Positions 17,273 through 25,159 of a DNA stretch of 64,000 nt are shown here, one piece after another. The translations under genes were made by a program, and so were the position numbers. Source of the DNA: Roseicyclus sp. (GTDB lineage Bacteria > Pseudomonadota > Alphaproteobacteria > Rhodobacterales > Rhodobacteraceae); assembly GCF_018402035.1 (NCBI RefSeq), contig NZ_JAGYJN010000001.1:372001-436000 (forward strand). Reading direction: 5' to 3'. The notes under the pieces are model-generated. The model saw only the letters and a program-made list of their open reading frames with translations. It had not been told where the DNA came from and made no database searches. Position 1 is the first letter of the stretch; every line of letters begins with the position of its first letter.

Positions 17273-17869
17273 TCACGCCTCCAATTCGCTGTCCCAATAG
17301 AGAAAGTCGAGCCAGCTTTCATGCAGATGGTTGGGCGGAAAGCGTCGGCCCATGTTGCGCAATTCTTCCGCACCCGGTTGGCGCGGCGGTTTGCGCAAGC
17401 TCAACCCCGATTGGCGTAGGCTTTTGGCCCCTTTGCGCAGATTGCAGCGCGAACAGGCGGCCACGACATTTTCCCAGCTGGTCACGCCCCCCCGCGCACG
17501 CGGCACCACATGGTCAAAGGTCAAATCGCCCTTTGATCCGCAGTATTGGCACGAGAATTCGTCCCTCAAAAAAAGATTAAAGCGCGTGAAGGCCACGCGC
17601 TTTTGCGGTTTAACGTAGTCTTTCAGCACCACAACCGAAGGTATTCGGATCTCGGTCGAAGGCGATCTGACAACCTCGTCATATTCGGCCACGATCTCGA
17701 CCCGGTCGAGCCATGCGGCCTTCACGGCCTCCTGCCACGGCCAAAGCGACAGGGGATAGTAGCTTAAGGGGCGATAATCGGCATTCAGCACCAGCGCAGG
17801 GTGGCTTTTCAATGACCCCGGCGCGCGCACGAACTGGGTTCTGAAATCAATCTCTATTTCCGCGTCCAT
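17273..17869 (-). CDS. HNH endonuclease family protein
   Basis: 198 residues. The N-terminal half (EIDFRTQFVRAPGSL, then HPALVLNADYRPLSYYPLSLWPWQEA) and the C-terminal HNH domain are both typical of a protein conserved across Rhodobacterales. The nuclease motif has the zinc Cys pairs CQYC and CSRC around FDHVVPRARGGVTSWENVV, whose DHV.P is the HNH catalytic core. ATG 17869 gives the family N-terminus; GGAGG is 11 bases before it. The target is unknown, and conservation outside mobile DNA argues for a housekeeping rather than homing role. A good sigma70-like promoter lies about 75 bp upstream. Confidence 0.9.
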   Translation of the reverse strand: MDAEIEIDFRTQFVRAPGSLKSHPALVLNADYRPLSYYPLSLWPWQEAVKAAWLDRVEIVAEYDEVVRSPSTEIRIPSVVVLKDYVKPQKRVAFTRFNLFLRDEFSCQYCGSKGDLTFDHVVPRARGGVTSWENVVAACSRCNLRKGAKSLRQSGLSLRKPPRQPGAEELRNMGRRFPPNHLHESWLDFLYWDSELEA

Positions 17870-17943
17870 CAGCTTGTCCGCCTCCAGCCTGCTTGCCCGC
17901 GCAACGAGCACCAGAGCGGGCACCCCGCCCCAGACATATCCAC

Positions 17944-17971
17944 ACTATATATAGGCTACCTTTCAGGGCAA
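17944..17971 (-). promoter_or_regulatory. Predicted sigma70-type promoter of the HNH gene
   Basis: On the minus strand TTGCCC (17971-17966) and TATAGT (17949-17944) are separated by 16 bases. Transcription would start near 17937, giving a leader of roughly 68 nt before ATG 17869. Confidence 0.6.
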
Positions 17972-18042
17972 GCCCAACAATATGCTGTGTCCTTCGCAAG
18001 AAGGGCTAGACCGAAACGCTGACAGTTTCGTGACAATCGCGC

Positions 18043-18729
18043 CTATTCAGTCGTCTCAAAGCGCTCTTGCCCCAGCACTTGGCGCAAAAATGCCAGCGCC
18101 ACCGATAACCCATCGGGCGCGATCCCATGGCCCGTGCCGCGCATCACATGGGCATAGACCTCTTTGAAGCCTGCAGCCTCCAGCGCCCCGGCCGCCTCGG
18201 GCAGGGCTTGGGGCGGCACAACATCATCGGCATCGCCGTGGATCAGCAAGATCGGTGGGCGCACCACCACCTCGTCGATCAGCGCCTCGGGGGCCAACAG
18301 CCGTCCTGAGAAACCGACCACACCCGCCAGCGCATCCTCGCGGCGGGGTGCGACATGCAGGCTCATCATCGTGCCTTGGCTGAAACCCACCAACGCCACC
18401 TGTTCGGGCAGCATATCGTGATCGACCATCACCCGGTCGAGAAAGGCGTTGAGATCGGCACTGGCGCGCGCAAGCCCTGCGGCGGCCTCCTCCTCGGAGG
18501 AGCCATCAAGCCATGGGATCGGGAACCATTGAAACCCCATCGGGTTCATGGCTGAGCGTTCCGGCGCATTGGGGGCCAAAAACATCGTATCGGGCAAATG
18601 CGGGCCAAGCGGATCGGCCAGACCCAAAAGATCGGCCCCATCGGCCCCATAGCCGTGCAGAAAAATCACCATGCTGTCGGGCTGGCCCGATTGCGCCGGC
18701 ACCGTGCCGTAATCCAAAACCCGCGTCAC
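18043..18729 (-). CDS. Alpha/beta hydrolase, phospholipase/carboxylesterase family
   Basis: 228 residues with a GTG start. The esterase fold starts MVIFLHGYGADGADL (near 20), the nucleophile elbow is VGFSQGTMMSL (Ser near 116), the Asp lies in LLIHGDADDVVP and the His in GTGHGIAPDG. This is the two-domain-less carboxylesterase type that hydrolyses short acyl esters or lysophospholipids. GTG at 18729 overlaps the stop of the upstream glycosylase gene (GTGA) and has GGAGG about eight bases upstream, deciding the start. The tight overlap means the two are translated together, although no functional link between esterase and glycosylase is obvious. Confidence 0.9.
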   Translation of the reverse strand: MTRVLDYGTVPAQSGQPDSMVIFLHGYGADGADLLGLADPLGPHLPDTMFLAPNAPERSAMNPMGFQWFPIPWLDGSSEEEAAAGLARASADLNAFLDRVMVDHDMLPEQVALVGFSQGTMMSLHVAPRREDALAGVVGFSGRLLAPEALIDEVVVRPPILLIHGDADDVVPPQALPEAAGALEAAGFKEVYAHVMRGTGHGIAPDGLSVALAFLRQVLGQERFETTE

Positions 18730-19361
18730 GAGATACCCTCCCGGTTGGTTGCGATCCGGTAGTAGGCCCAAAGCGCGCGCGCGGCAACAGCGCGCACAGG
18801 TGCCCATTCTTGCGCCATGCGCCTGAGTGCGGCCTCATTTGGCCGCGCGGGCAGCGCAAAGGCGCGCGCCGCCGCCACTTGCAGCGCCAAATCACCTGCC
18901 GCAAAGACATCCGCATGGCCAAGCGCGAAACAGGCATAAATCTCGGCCGTCCAGCGCCCGATACCGGGAAGTGCTGTTAGCTGTGTCACCACCGCCTCGG
19001 TCGGCATGGCGCGCAAGCTTTCGTAATCCAGATCAGCATGGGCCAAGGCGCGCGCATAGGCGATCTTGGGCCGCGACAGGCCGGCGGCGCGCAAGACCGC
19101 ATCGGGGGCATGGCGCAAGGCGCCCGCATCGGTCAGCCCCGCATCGGCCAACCGCGCCCAGATCGCGCTTGCGGCATGGGTTGAGACCTGTTGGCCAACG
19201 ATGGCTGACAAAAGCGCGCCGAACCCATCGATCTGCCGTCTCAGGGGCAAAGGCCCAACTGCCTCCAGAATGGGGCCAAAGCGCGCGTCGCGGGCCACCA
19301 GCACCACAGCGCCTGCCTTTAGATCGGCCTCACTCTCGATCCGTTCGGCTGCGTGTTGCAA
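18726..19361 (-). CDS. DNA-3-methyladenine glycosylase, AlkA/HhH-GPD superfamily
   Basis: 211 residues. Removes alkylated bases from DNA in base excision repair. The helix-hairpin-helix is LTALPGIGRWTAEIYACF (near 128-145), followed by the GPD loop DVFAAGDLALQ whose Asp is the catalytic residue. SAIVGQQVSTHAA near 53 is the AlkA-type N-terminal block. The start is TTG at 19361, chosen because AAGGAG lies seven bases upstream. Part of that ribosome site overlaps a dispersed repeat (19372-19396). It is shorter than E. coli AlkA, lacking the N-terminal TATA-like domain, as usual in Alphaproteobacteria. Confidence 0.9.
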   Translation of the reverse strand: MQHAAERIESEADLKAGAVVLVARDARFGPILEAVGPLPLRRQIDGFGALLSAIVGQQVSTHAASAIWARLADAGLTDAGALRHAPDAVLRAAGLSRPKIAYARALAHADLDYESLRAMPTEAVVTQLTALPGIGRWTAEIYACFALGHADVFAAGDLALQVAAARAFALPARPNEAALRRMAQEWAPVRAVAARALWAYYRIATNREGIS

Positions 19362-19371
19362 ATGCGCGCTC

Positions 19372-19396
19372 CTTCATCTTTCCAAAAAGACGCAGA
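19372..19396 (+). repeat. Dispersed 25-bp repeat CTTCATCTTTCC...ACGCAGA
   Basis: Begins CTTCATCTTTCC and ends AAAAAGACGCAGA. It differs by one base from 46524-46548. It lies between divergent genes, ten bases upstream of the glycosylase start. Confidence 0.75.
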
Positions 19397-19461
19397 TCCC
19401 GCCCTTTGTCACAGCCCGCCCCCCTCTGGACGGGCACTGGCAAAGGCGCTAGGCAAACTGC

Positions 19462-20700
19462 ATGACAATGACAAACACCGCCCCCGCAAGCCCAGCACAT
19501 GACGACCGCCGCGCCAAGCGTAATGTCGCGGTGCTGGTCGCAGCCCAAGCCATTCTTGGCGCGCAGATGCCGCTGATCTTTACGGTGGGCGGGCTTGCCG
19601 GTCTGATGATCGCCCCCTCGCCTGCGTTGGCGACCATCCCCATCTCGCTCATCGTTTTTGGCTCGATGACCACGGCACCGTGGCTTTCGGCCTTGATGCA
19701 GCGCTTTGGGCGGCGCTTGGGTTTTGTCGTCGGCGCGATGGGCGGCGCGCTTGGTGCGGGTGTCTCTGCTTGGGGGCTATGGATCGACAGCTTTGCGCTG
19801 TTCTTGATCGGCTCTTACCTCACCGGCATCTACATGTCGGCGCAAGGCTTTTACCGCTTTGCCGCGACCGACACCGCGTCCGAGGCGTTTCGCCCCAAGG
19901 CGATCTCCTATGTCATGGCAGGCGGGCTTTTGTCCGCACTTGTTGGCCCGCAACTGGTGAAACTCAGCGTCGATGCGACGGTGATCCCCTTTGTCGGCTC
20001 TTATGCCTTTGTGGTGGTGATCAATCTGGTCGGCGCATGGCTTTTCGCCTTTCTCGATGTGCCCAAACCTGCCGCTCCCAAACCGGGTGACGCCAAGGGG
20101 CGTAGCCGCGCCGAGTTGCTGCGCGACCCGCGTATCGCGGTTGCCGTGATCTGCGGCATGGTCTCTTACGCGCTGATGAACCTGATGATGACCTCGACGC
20201 CCTTGGCGGTCGTGGGCTGTGGCTTTACCACCGGCAATGCCGCCGATGTCGTCTCGGCCCATGTGATCGCGATGTATGCGCCTTCGTTCGTCACCGGCCA
20301 TCTGATCGCGCGCTTTGGCGCGATGCGGATCGTGGCGCTGGGGTTGGCACTTTTGGCCGCAGCGGGCGTTGTGGCGCTCAGCGGTGTGGCGCTGACGCAA
20401 TTCTTCATCTCGCTGATTTTGCTGGGTGTGGGTTGGAATTTCGGCTTTATCGGGGCGACCGCCATGCTGACCCAAGCACACGCGCCCGAGGAACGTGGCC
20501 GGGTCCAAGGGATGAACGATTTCCTCGTTTTCGGCTGCGTCACCTTCGCCTCGCTGTCATCGGGGCTGATGATGAGCTTTGGCGATGATGTACAAACGGG
20601 CTGGACAGCGGTGAACCTGGCCATGCTGCCTTTCTTGATCTTGGCGGGTGCCGCGCTGATCTGGCTTGCGCTCCGCCCCAAGGATGCGCTGGCCGCCTAA
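19462..20700 (+). CDS. MFS transporter
   Basis: 412 residues with about twelve hydrophobic segments, an inner-membrane secondary transporter. The loop between helices 2 and 3 reads MQRFGRRLGFVVGAMGGALGAG, the MFS loop motif, and the second half repeats it weakly as IARFGAMRIVALG. The central loop near 200 is charged (PKPGDAKGRSRAELLRDP). The substrate is unknown. Start ATG 19462, with another ATG six bases later. It is transcribed alone, diverging from the glycosylase gene and convergent with the NDUFAF6-like gene. The gap upstream holds a dispersed repeat. Confidence 0.88.
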   Translation: MTMTNTAPASPAHDDRRAKRNVAVLVAAQAILGAQMPLIFTVGGLAGLMIAPSPALATIPISLIVFGSMTTAPWLSALMQRFGRRLGFVVGAMGGALGAGVSAWGLWIDSFALFLIGSYLTGIYMSAQGFYRFAATDTASEAFRPKAISYVMAGGLLSALVGPQLVKLSVDATVIPFVGSYAFVVVINLVGAWLFAFLDVPKPAAPKPGDAKGRSRAELLRDPRIAVAVICGMVSYALMNLMMTSTPLAVVGCGFTTGNAADVVSAHVIAMYAPSFVTGHLIARFGAMRIVALGLALLAAAGVVALSGVALTQFFISLILLGVGWNFGFIGATAMLTQAHAPEERGRVQGMNDFLVFGCVTFASLSSGLMMSFGDDVQTGWTAVNLAMLPFLILAGAALIWLALRPKDALAA

Positions 20701-20712
20701 ACGGTCCTACAC

Positions 20713-21483
20713 CTACCAGCGTCCCGTTGCAGCCATCGCGGCCAAGCGCAGAGCGTCGCGCAATCCCGTCCCCGGCAGCGCCCCTGCACCCACCCGCGCC
20801 GGATCGGCCTTGGCCGCGCGCAATGTCGCCTCGGCTCGGAACCCCGCGAAAAGCGCCGCAATAGCAGCACGCGGCACCAACCCGCGCGCGCCCCGCGCAC
20901 GGGCAAGTCGCGCAAGCCCCTCACCCGCGAGATCCGCGACCGCCTCTGCCCTGCCATCGACCAAGGGCAGCCGCCCTGCCGAAGCAAGCGCAGGGATCGC
21001 CCTGAGGTAATTGGCCAGCCCAAAGGCCCAGCCTGCATCGCGCAAAACCGCCTCCGCAGCCTTGGGCGCACCCAAGGCGCGGCCCGCCACACAAACCAGC
21101 GTGGCGGCGGTGTCGTCCAAGTAGGCATCGAACGCGGCCCTATCGGCAAAGGGTTCGCGGTAGACATCCCACCGACGCGCGACCACCAGCCGATCCAAGC
21201 CACCGATCAGCGCAGCCGGGATCGCCGCCGCCAAGGGGGCCACCACCTCATGGGCGCGCGGGGGGCGGCCTTGGGCCAGTTCCTCGATCACATCGCGCCA
21301 GAATTGCAGGCGCATCTCGGCGATGATCGGCTCATCCGTGACCCAAGGGGCGCGGCTGACCTCGATATTGAAGGCATAAAGCGGAAAGAGCACCGACCGC
21401 GCGGCGACGGGGGCGGCCATCGTCGCGCGAAAGCGGTCGGGATCGCCCCGCGCCACCAGATCAGCGCAGGCCTGAAGGCTCAT
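20713..21483 (-). CDS. Squalene/phytoene-synthase-fold protein lacking Asp motifs (NDUFAF6-like)
   Basis: 256 residues. The fold is recognisable from ARSVLFPLYAFNIEVSRAPW, MRLQFWRDVIEE and WAFGLANYLRAIPALASAGR. True squalene and phytoene synthases carry two Asp-rich metal-binding motifs in these places; here they read AFNIEVSRAPW and LANYLRAIPALASAGR, without the Asp residues. That makes prenyl-transfer activity unlikely and points to the NDUFAF6-like branch linked to respiratory complex I assembly. The ATG at 21483 overlaps the cimA stop (ATGA), so it is translationally coupled to citramalate synthase. No carotenoid genes are nearby, which supports this reading. Confidence 0.82.
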   Translation of the reverse strand: MSLQACADLVARGDPDRFRATMAAPVAARSVLFPLYAFNIEVSRAPWVTDEPIIAEMRLQFWRDVIEELAQGRPPRAHEVVAPLAAAIPAALIGGLDRLVVARRWDVYREPFADRAAFDAYLDDTAATLVCVAGRALGAPKAAEAVLRDAGWAFGLANYLRAIPALASAGRLPLVDGRAEAVADLAGEGLARLARARGARGLVPRAAIAALFAGFRAEATLRAAKADPARVGAGALPGTGLRDALRLAAMAATGRW

Positions 21484-23099
21484 GACGCGGGCGCGCCATC
21501 GCGCACCAGCTTCCACATGATCGCATCCAAAAGCGCCTCGAAACTCGCATCGACGATATTGGCCGAGACACCGACCGTGGACCAGCGCCGCCCCTTGGCA
21601 TCTTCGCTGTCGATGATCACGCGGGTCACGGCCTCGGTCCCGCCTTGGGTGATGCGCACCTTGAAATCGACGAGCCGGATATCCTCGATATAGCGCTGAT
21701 AGGGGCCAAGATCCTTGGCCAAGGCTTTGGCCAACGCGTTGACCGGCCCGCGATCGGTGCCCGCCTCATCCATGGACTCGCTGACCGACAGCATCTTGGC
21801 GTCCCCGATTTTCAGCACTACCACCGCCTCGGACAGGCTGACCATCTGGTCATACTTGTTCTTGCGCCGCTCCACCGTCACCCGGTAGCGCTTGACCTCG
21901 AAGAACCGGGGCATGTCGCCAAGGGCCCGACGCGCCAGCAATTCGAAACTCGCCTGCGCGGTGTCATAGGCATAGCCCTGATCCTCGCGCGCTTTGATCT
22001 CATCCAAGATCCCGGCCAGCGCGGGATGATCACGCGCCACATCAAGGCCCATCGCGCTCAAGCGCTGGCGCAAATTCGATTGGCCCGCTTGGTTCGACAT
22101 CGGGATGATGCGCGCATTGCCGACCAGCGCGGGGTCGATATGCTCATAGGTCGTGGGGTCTTTGGCAATCGCCGAGGCATGCAGCCCCGCCTTGTGCGCA
22201 AAGGCAGAGGCCCCCACATAGGCCGCCTGCCGCATCGGCACACGGTTCAAGATATCGTCGAGCATGCGCGAAATGCGGGTCAGGTCGCGCAGGCCATCTT
22301 GCGTGATGCCGGTGTGGAACTGGCTGGCGTAAGGCTCTTTCAGCAAAAGCGTGGGGATGAGCGCGGTCAGATTGGCATTGCCACAGCGCTCGCCCAAACC
22401 GTTGAGCGTGCCTTGGATCTGGCGCGCACCCGCCATCACGGCCGCAAGCGCACCCGCGACGCCCGTTTCCGTGTCGTTATGGGTATGAATGCCCAAGTTA
22501 TCGCCGGGAATGCCCGCACGGGTCACGGCAGCGGTGATCTCACCAATCTCGACCGGAAGCGTGCCGCCATTGGTGTCGCACAGCACCACCCAACGTGCGC
22601 CCGCGTCATAGGCCGCGCGCAGGCAGGCAAGCGCGTAATCGGGATTGGCCTTGTAGCCGTCGAAGAAATGCTCAGCGTCAAACAGCGCCTCGCGCCCTTG
22701 CGCCACGCAATGCGCGATGGAGGCGCGGATATTGGCGATATTTTCATCCAGCGTGATGCCAAGCGCCTCGGTCACGTGGAAATCATGCGCTTTGCCAACA
22801 AGACACACGGCCTTGGTGCCCGCGTTCAGAACGGCGGCCAGCACATCGTCGTTCTCGGCCGAGCGCCCCGCGCGCTTGGTCATGCCAAAGGCGGTCATGG
22901 TGGCACTTGTGTGCGGCGCGGACTCGAAAAACGCACTGTCGGTGGGGTTGGCGCCGGGCCAGCCACCCTCGATATAGTCGATCCCCAAGGCATCGAGCGC
23001 GGTCGCAATGCGGATCTTGTCGAGTGTCGAGAATTGCACGCCTTGCGTCTGCTGCCCATCACGCAGCGTGGTGTCGTAGAGGTAAAGGCGGTTAGTCAT
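21480..23099 (-). CDS. cimA: Citramalate synthase
   Basis: 539 residues. Condenses pyruvate and acetyl-CoA to (R)-citramalate, the entry to threonine-independent isoleucine synthesis. The DRE-TIM motif YDTTLRDGQQTQGVQFS is at residues 8-24, the metal-binding HTHNDTETGVA near 205, and GTLNGLGERCGNANL near 230 completes the active site. The C-terminal LeuA-type regulatory dimer domain (about 430-535) ends in WSTVGVSANIVDASFEAL. The length and the VQFS/EGGWPGANP signatures fit CimA rather than LeuA or homocitrate synthase. It lies between cysS (upstream) and the NDUFAF6-like gene (overlapping). A perfect 22-bp palindrome sits 29 bp before its start. Confidence 0.93.
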   Translation of the reverse strand: MTNRLYLYDTTLRDGQQTQGVQFSTLDKIRIATALDALGIDYIEGGWPGANPTDSAFFESAPHTSATMTAFGMTKRAGRSAENDDVLAAVLNAGTKAVCLVGKAHDFHVTEALGITLDENIANIRASIAHCVAQGREALFDAEHFFDGYKANPDYALACLRAAYDAGARWVVLCDTNGGTLPVEIGEITAAVTRAGIPGDNLGIHTHNDTETGVAGALAAVMAGARQIQGTLNGLGERCGNANLTALIPTLLLKEPYASQFHTGITQDGLRDLTRISRMLDDILNRVPMRQAAYVGASAFAHKAGLHASAIAKDPTTYEHIDPALVGNARIIPMSNQAGQSNLRQRLSAMGLDVARDHPALAGILDEIKAREDQGYAYDTAQASFELLARRALGDMPRFFEVKRYRVTVERRKNKYDQMVSLSEAVVVLKIGDAKMLSVSESMDEAGTDRGPVNALAKALAKDLGPYQRYIEDIRLVDFKVRITQGGTEAVTRVIIDSEDAKGRRWSTVGVSANIVDASFEALLDAIMWKLVRDGAPAS

Positions 23100-23128
23100 C
23101 TGCGTCTTTCCGCATCAGGGGGGAGACA

Positions 23129-23150
23129 CGAATTTTCGTACGAAAATTCG
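23129..23150 (+). repeat. Perfect 22-bp palindrome, CGTACG centre (third copy)
   Basis: Same sequence as 8218-8239 (half-site CGAATTTTCGT), with identity extending to 27 bp including flanks. It lies in the 67-bp gap between cysS and cimA. Confidence 0.92.
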
Positions 23151-23166
23151 CACCCGCCGCACCCGG

Positions 23167-24567
23167 TCATAGCAGGCCCTCGAGCTTGGCGGGGTCAAAA
23201 TCCATTTCCGGACGAAGACGGACACCCGCCTTGGTCATCTGAACACTCACATGCGCCAATGTGAGCCGGGCTTTCAACTGATCGACTGCGGTGAAATCCT
23301 TGGATTGCATGGCGTCATCCCGCAAAAGCGACAAGCGGCGTTCAAGCGCGGCAAGCATCTGCACGCCCTTTTTGTAGTCATCGACCCGCGCGCGCAGTGT
23401 CGTTTCTGTGAAAAACCCCAGAAAAACGAGATTTCGGGCCAGCTTGGCCGCATCCGCAGCGCCGTCCATGTCACCCAAAGCCTTGAGTGCCTCATGCGTA
23501 TTCAAATCATCCTTCAAGGCATCAAGGACGGTCTGCTCAGGCGCGAGGTCCATTGCTGTATCGAGATCGGCATAATCCGCGATGTTCTGCACATATCGGA
23601 ACAAGCGTGCCGCGGCTTCTACCGCCTTCTCCTGCGTCCAATCCATCGGCTTGGAATAATGCGTCGAAAGAAACACAAACCGGATCACCTCGCCCGGGAT
23701 GCCTTGATCGAGCAGATCGCGCACGGTGAAGAAATTGCCCAAGCTTTTGGACATTTTCTTGCCTTCGACCTGCAGCATCTCGTTATGCATCCAGATGCGC
23801 GCGAACTTTCCCTCGGGATGGGCGCAGCAGCTTTGCGCGATCTCGTTCTCGTGGTGGGGGAACATCAGGTCGTTGCCGCCGCCATGAATGTCAAAGCTTT
23901 CGCCCAATAGCTCATGCGCCATGGCCGAGCATTCGATATGCCAGCCCGGCCGCCCGCGGCCCCATGGGCTGTCCCATCCCGGCAGATCGTCGGTCGACGG
24001 TTTCCACAGCACGAAATCCATCGGATCGCGCTTATAGGGGGCAACCTCGACCCGTGCGCCTGCGATCATATCATCGACCGAGCGGCCCGATAGCTGGCCA
24101 TAATCGGGGTAGCTTGCGACGGAAAACAGCACATGGCCATCGGCGGCATAGGCATGGCCTTTGGCGATCAGCGCCGCAATCATCGCGATCATCTGGCCGA
24201 TATAGGCGGTGGCGCGGGGCATATGGGTGGGCTCTCGCACGCCAAGTGCTGCCATGTCGCCCAGATACCATCCGATGGTTTCTTCCGTGATCTCGGCGAT
24301 GGGGCGCCCCGTCTCAGCTGCGCGTGCGTTAATCTTGTCATCGACATCGGTGAAATTGCGCACATAGGTGACGGCATCCGGCCCATAGACATGGCGCAAG
24401 AGCCGATACAGCACATCGAACACCACCGCAGGCCGGGCATTGCCCAGATGCGCGCGATCATAGACCGTGGGTCCACAGACATACATCGCCACCCGTCCCG
24501 GATGGGCGGTGGGTTCCAGCGGCACGACCCGCTTGGTGCGTGAGTCTCTGAGACGGATCTCGACCAT
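23167..24567 (-). CDS. cysS: Cysteinyl-tRNA synthetase
   Basis: 466 residues. Class I enzyme that charges tRNA-Cys. The zinc and active-site block is [15 protein letters not shown] (Cys31; HLGN 40-43 is the HIGH equivalent), other zinc ligands are Cys213 in WHIECSAMA and His238 in PHHENEIAQ, and KMSKS is at 271-275. The DALR-type C-terminal domain is present. ATG 24567 follows AAAGG by seven bases; upstream in-frame ATGs lack support. It is the first of a leftward cysS-cimA-NDUFAF6-like run; a perfect palindrome separates it from cimA. Confidence 0.97.
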   Translation of the reverse strand: MVEIRLRDSRTKRVVPLEPTAHPGRVAMYVCGPTVYDRAHLGNARPAVVFDVLYRLLRHVYGPDAVTYVRNFTDVDDKINARAAETGRPIAEITEETIGWYLGDMAALGVREPTHMPRATAYIGQMIAMIAALIAKGHAYAADGHVLFSVASYPDYGQLSGRSVDDMIAGARVEVAPYKRDPMDFVLWKPSTDDLPGWDSPWGRGRPGWHIECSAMAHELLGESFDIHGGGNDLMFPHHENEIAQSCCAHPEGKFARIWMHNEMLQVEGKKMSKSLGNFFTVRDLLDQGIPGEVIRFVFLSTHYSKPMDWTQEKAVEAAARLFRYVQNIADYADLDTAMDLAPEQTVLDALKDDLNTHEALKALGDMDGAADAAKLARNLVFLGFFTETTLRARVDDYKKGVQMLAALERRLSLLRDDAMQSKDFTAVDQLKARLTLAHVSVQMTKAGVRLRPEMDFDPAKLEGLL

Positions 24568-24701
24568 GATATGCCTTTCAGCCATCCAAGGCGCAGTTTC
24601 GGCCAAGTATCAGCTTGTGCATCTGTTGAAAACCGCGACAAGCCCCCACCGCCCTGCGTCAGCATGTCCTTTCTTTCCAAGCGGATATGGCCAAGATCGT
24701 T

Positions 24702-24730
24702 TTGACACGGGCTTTGGTATATATTTGTAT
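24702..24730 (+). promoter_or_regulatory. Near-consensus sigma70 promoter for a nearly leaderless gene
   Basis: TTGACA (24702-24707) and TTGTAT (24725-24730) are separated by 17 bases. The expected start point is near 24737, only about three bases before the ATG at 24740, which has no ribosome site. Confidence 0.7.
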
Positions 24731-24739
24731 ACGCAAACA

Positions 24740-25093
24740 ATGCGCCATGAATTCGTCGATAGATTCTGTCGGACCCTCCCCGAGGCTCAAAAGGAACAAC
24801 CTTTTGGCCCCGACACGGTCGTATGGAAAATCCATGGGCATATGTTCGCCGCCTATACCGAAACGGGCGCGGGCCTGTCGGTGCGCACTGCGGGGATGTC
24901 GCATGCGCTGGCGATGATCCGGCGTAGCCGCCCTGCCTCGGCCCCCTATCTGACCGGGGGGGGATGGGTGCTTTTGCCATGGGAAACACCGCCCGAAGAG
25001 CTGCGCGCGCGGCTGCGTGAAAGCTATGATCTGGTGTTGCGCGATTGGCCGACCGCCACCGTGCGCAAGCTGGAGCCTGATGACGAGGCTTAA
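24740..25093 (+). CDS. MmcQ/YjbR family protein
   Basis: 117 residues. A small CyaY-like alpha/beta protein of unknown function, often listed as DNA-binding. It starts MRHEFVDRFCRTLPEAQKE and shows the family pattern: a conserved VVWKIHGHMFAAY strand, then a YLTGGGWVLLPW stretch and ELRARLRESYDLVL helix. The length matches the family. No Shine-Dalgarno sequence precedes the ATG, and a strong promoter is placed so that the mRNA would begin almost at the ATG. It diverges from cysS and is followed after 66 bp by an aminotransferase gene on the same strand. Confidence 0.87.
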   Translation: MRHEFVDRFCRTLPEAQKEQPFGPDTVVWKIHGHMFAAYTETGAGLSVRTAGMSHALAMIRRSRPASAPYLTGGGWVLLPWETPPEELRARLRESYDLVLRDWPTATVRKLEPDDEA

Positions 25094-25159
25094 GCGGGGC
25101 TTGCCCGGCTGCACGGGCTATGCGCATCTAGACCACATCCCCGACCCGGAGGTCTTGTC

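Noticed and set aside
20713-21483. Carotenoid biosynthesis gene (phytoene synthase)
   Set aside because: Both Asp-rich metal motifs are absent and no other carotenoid genes are near.
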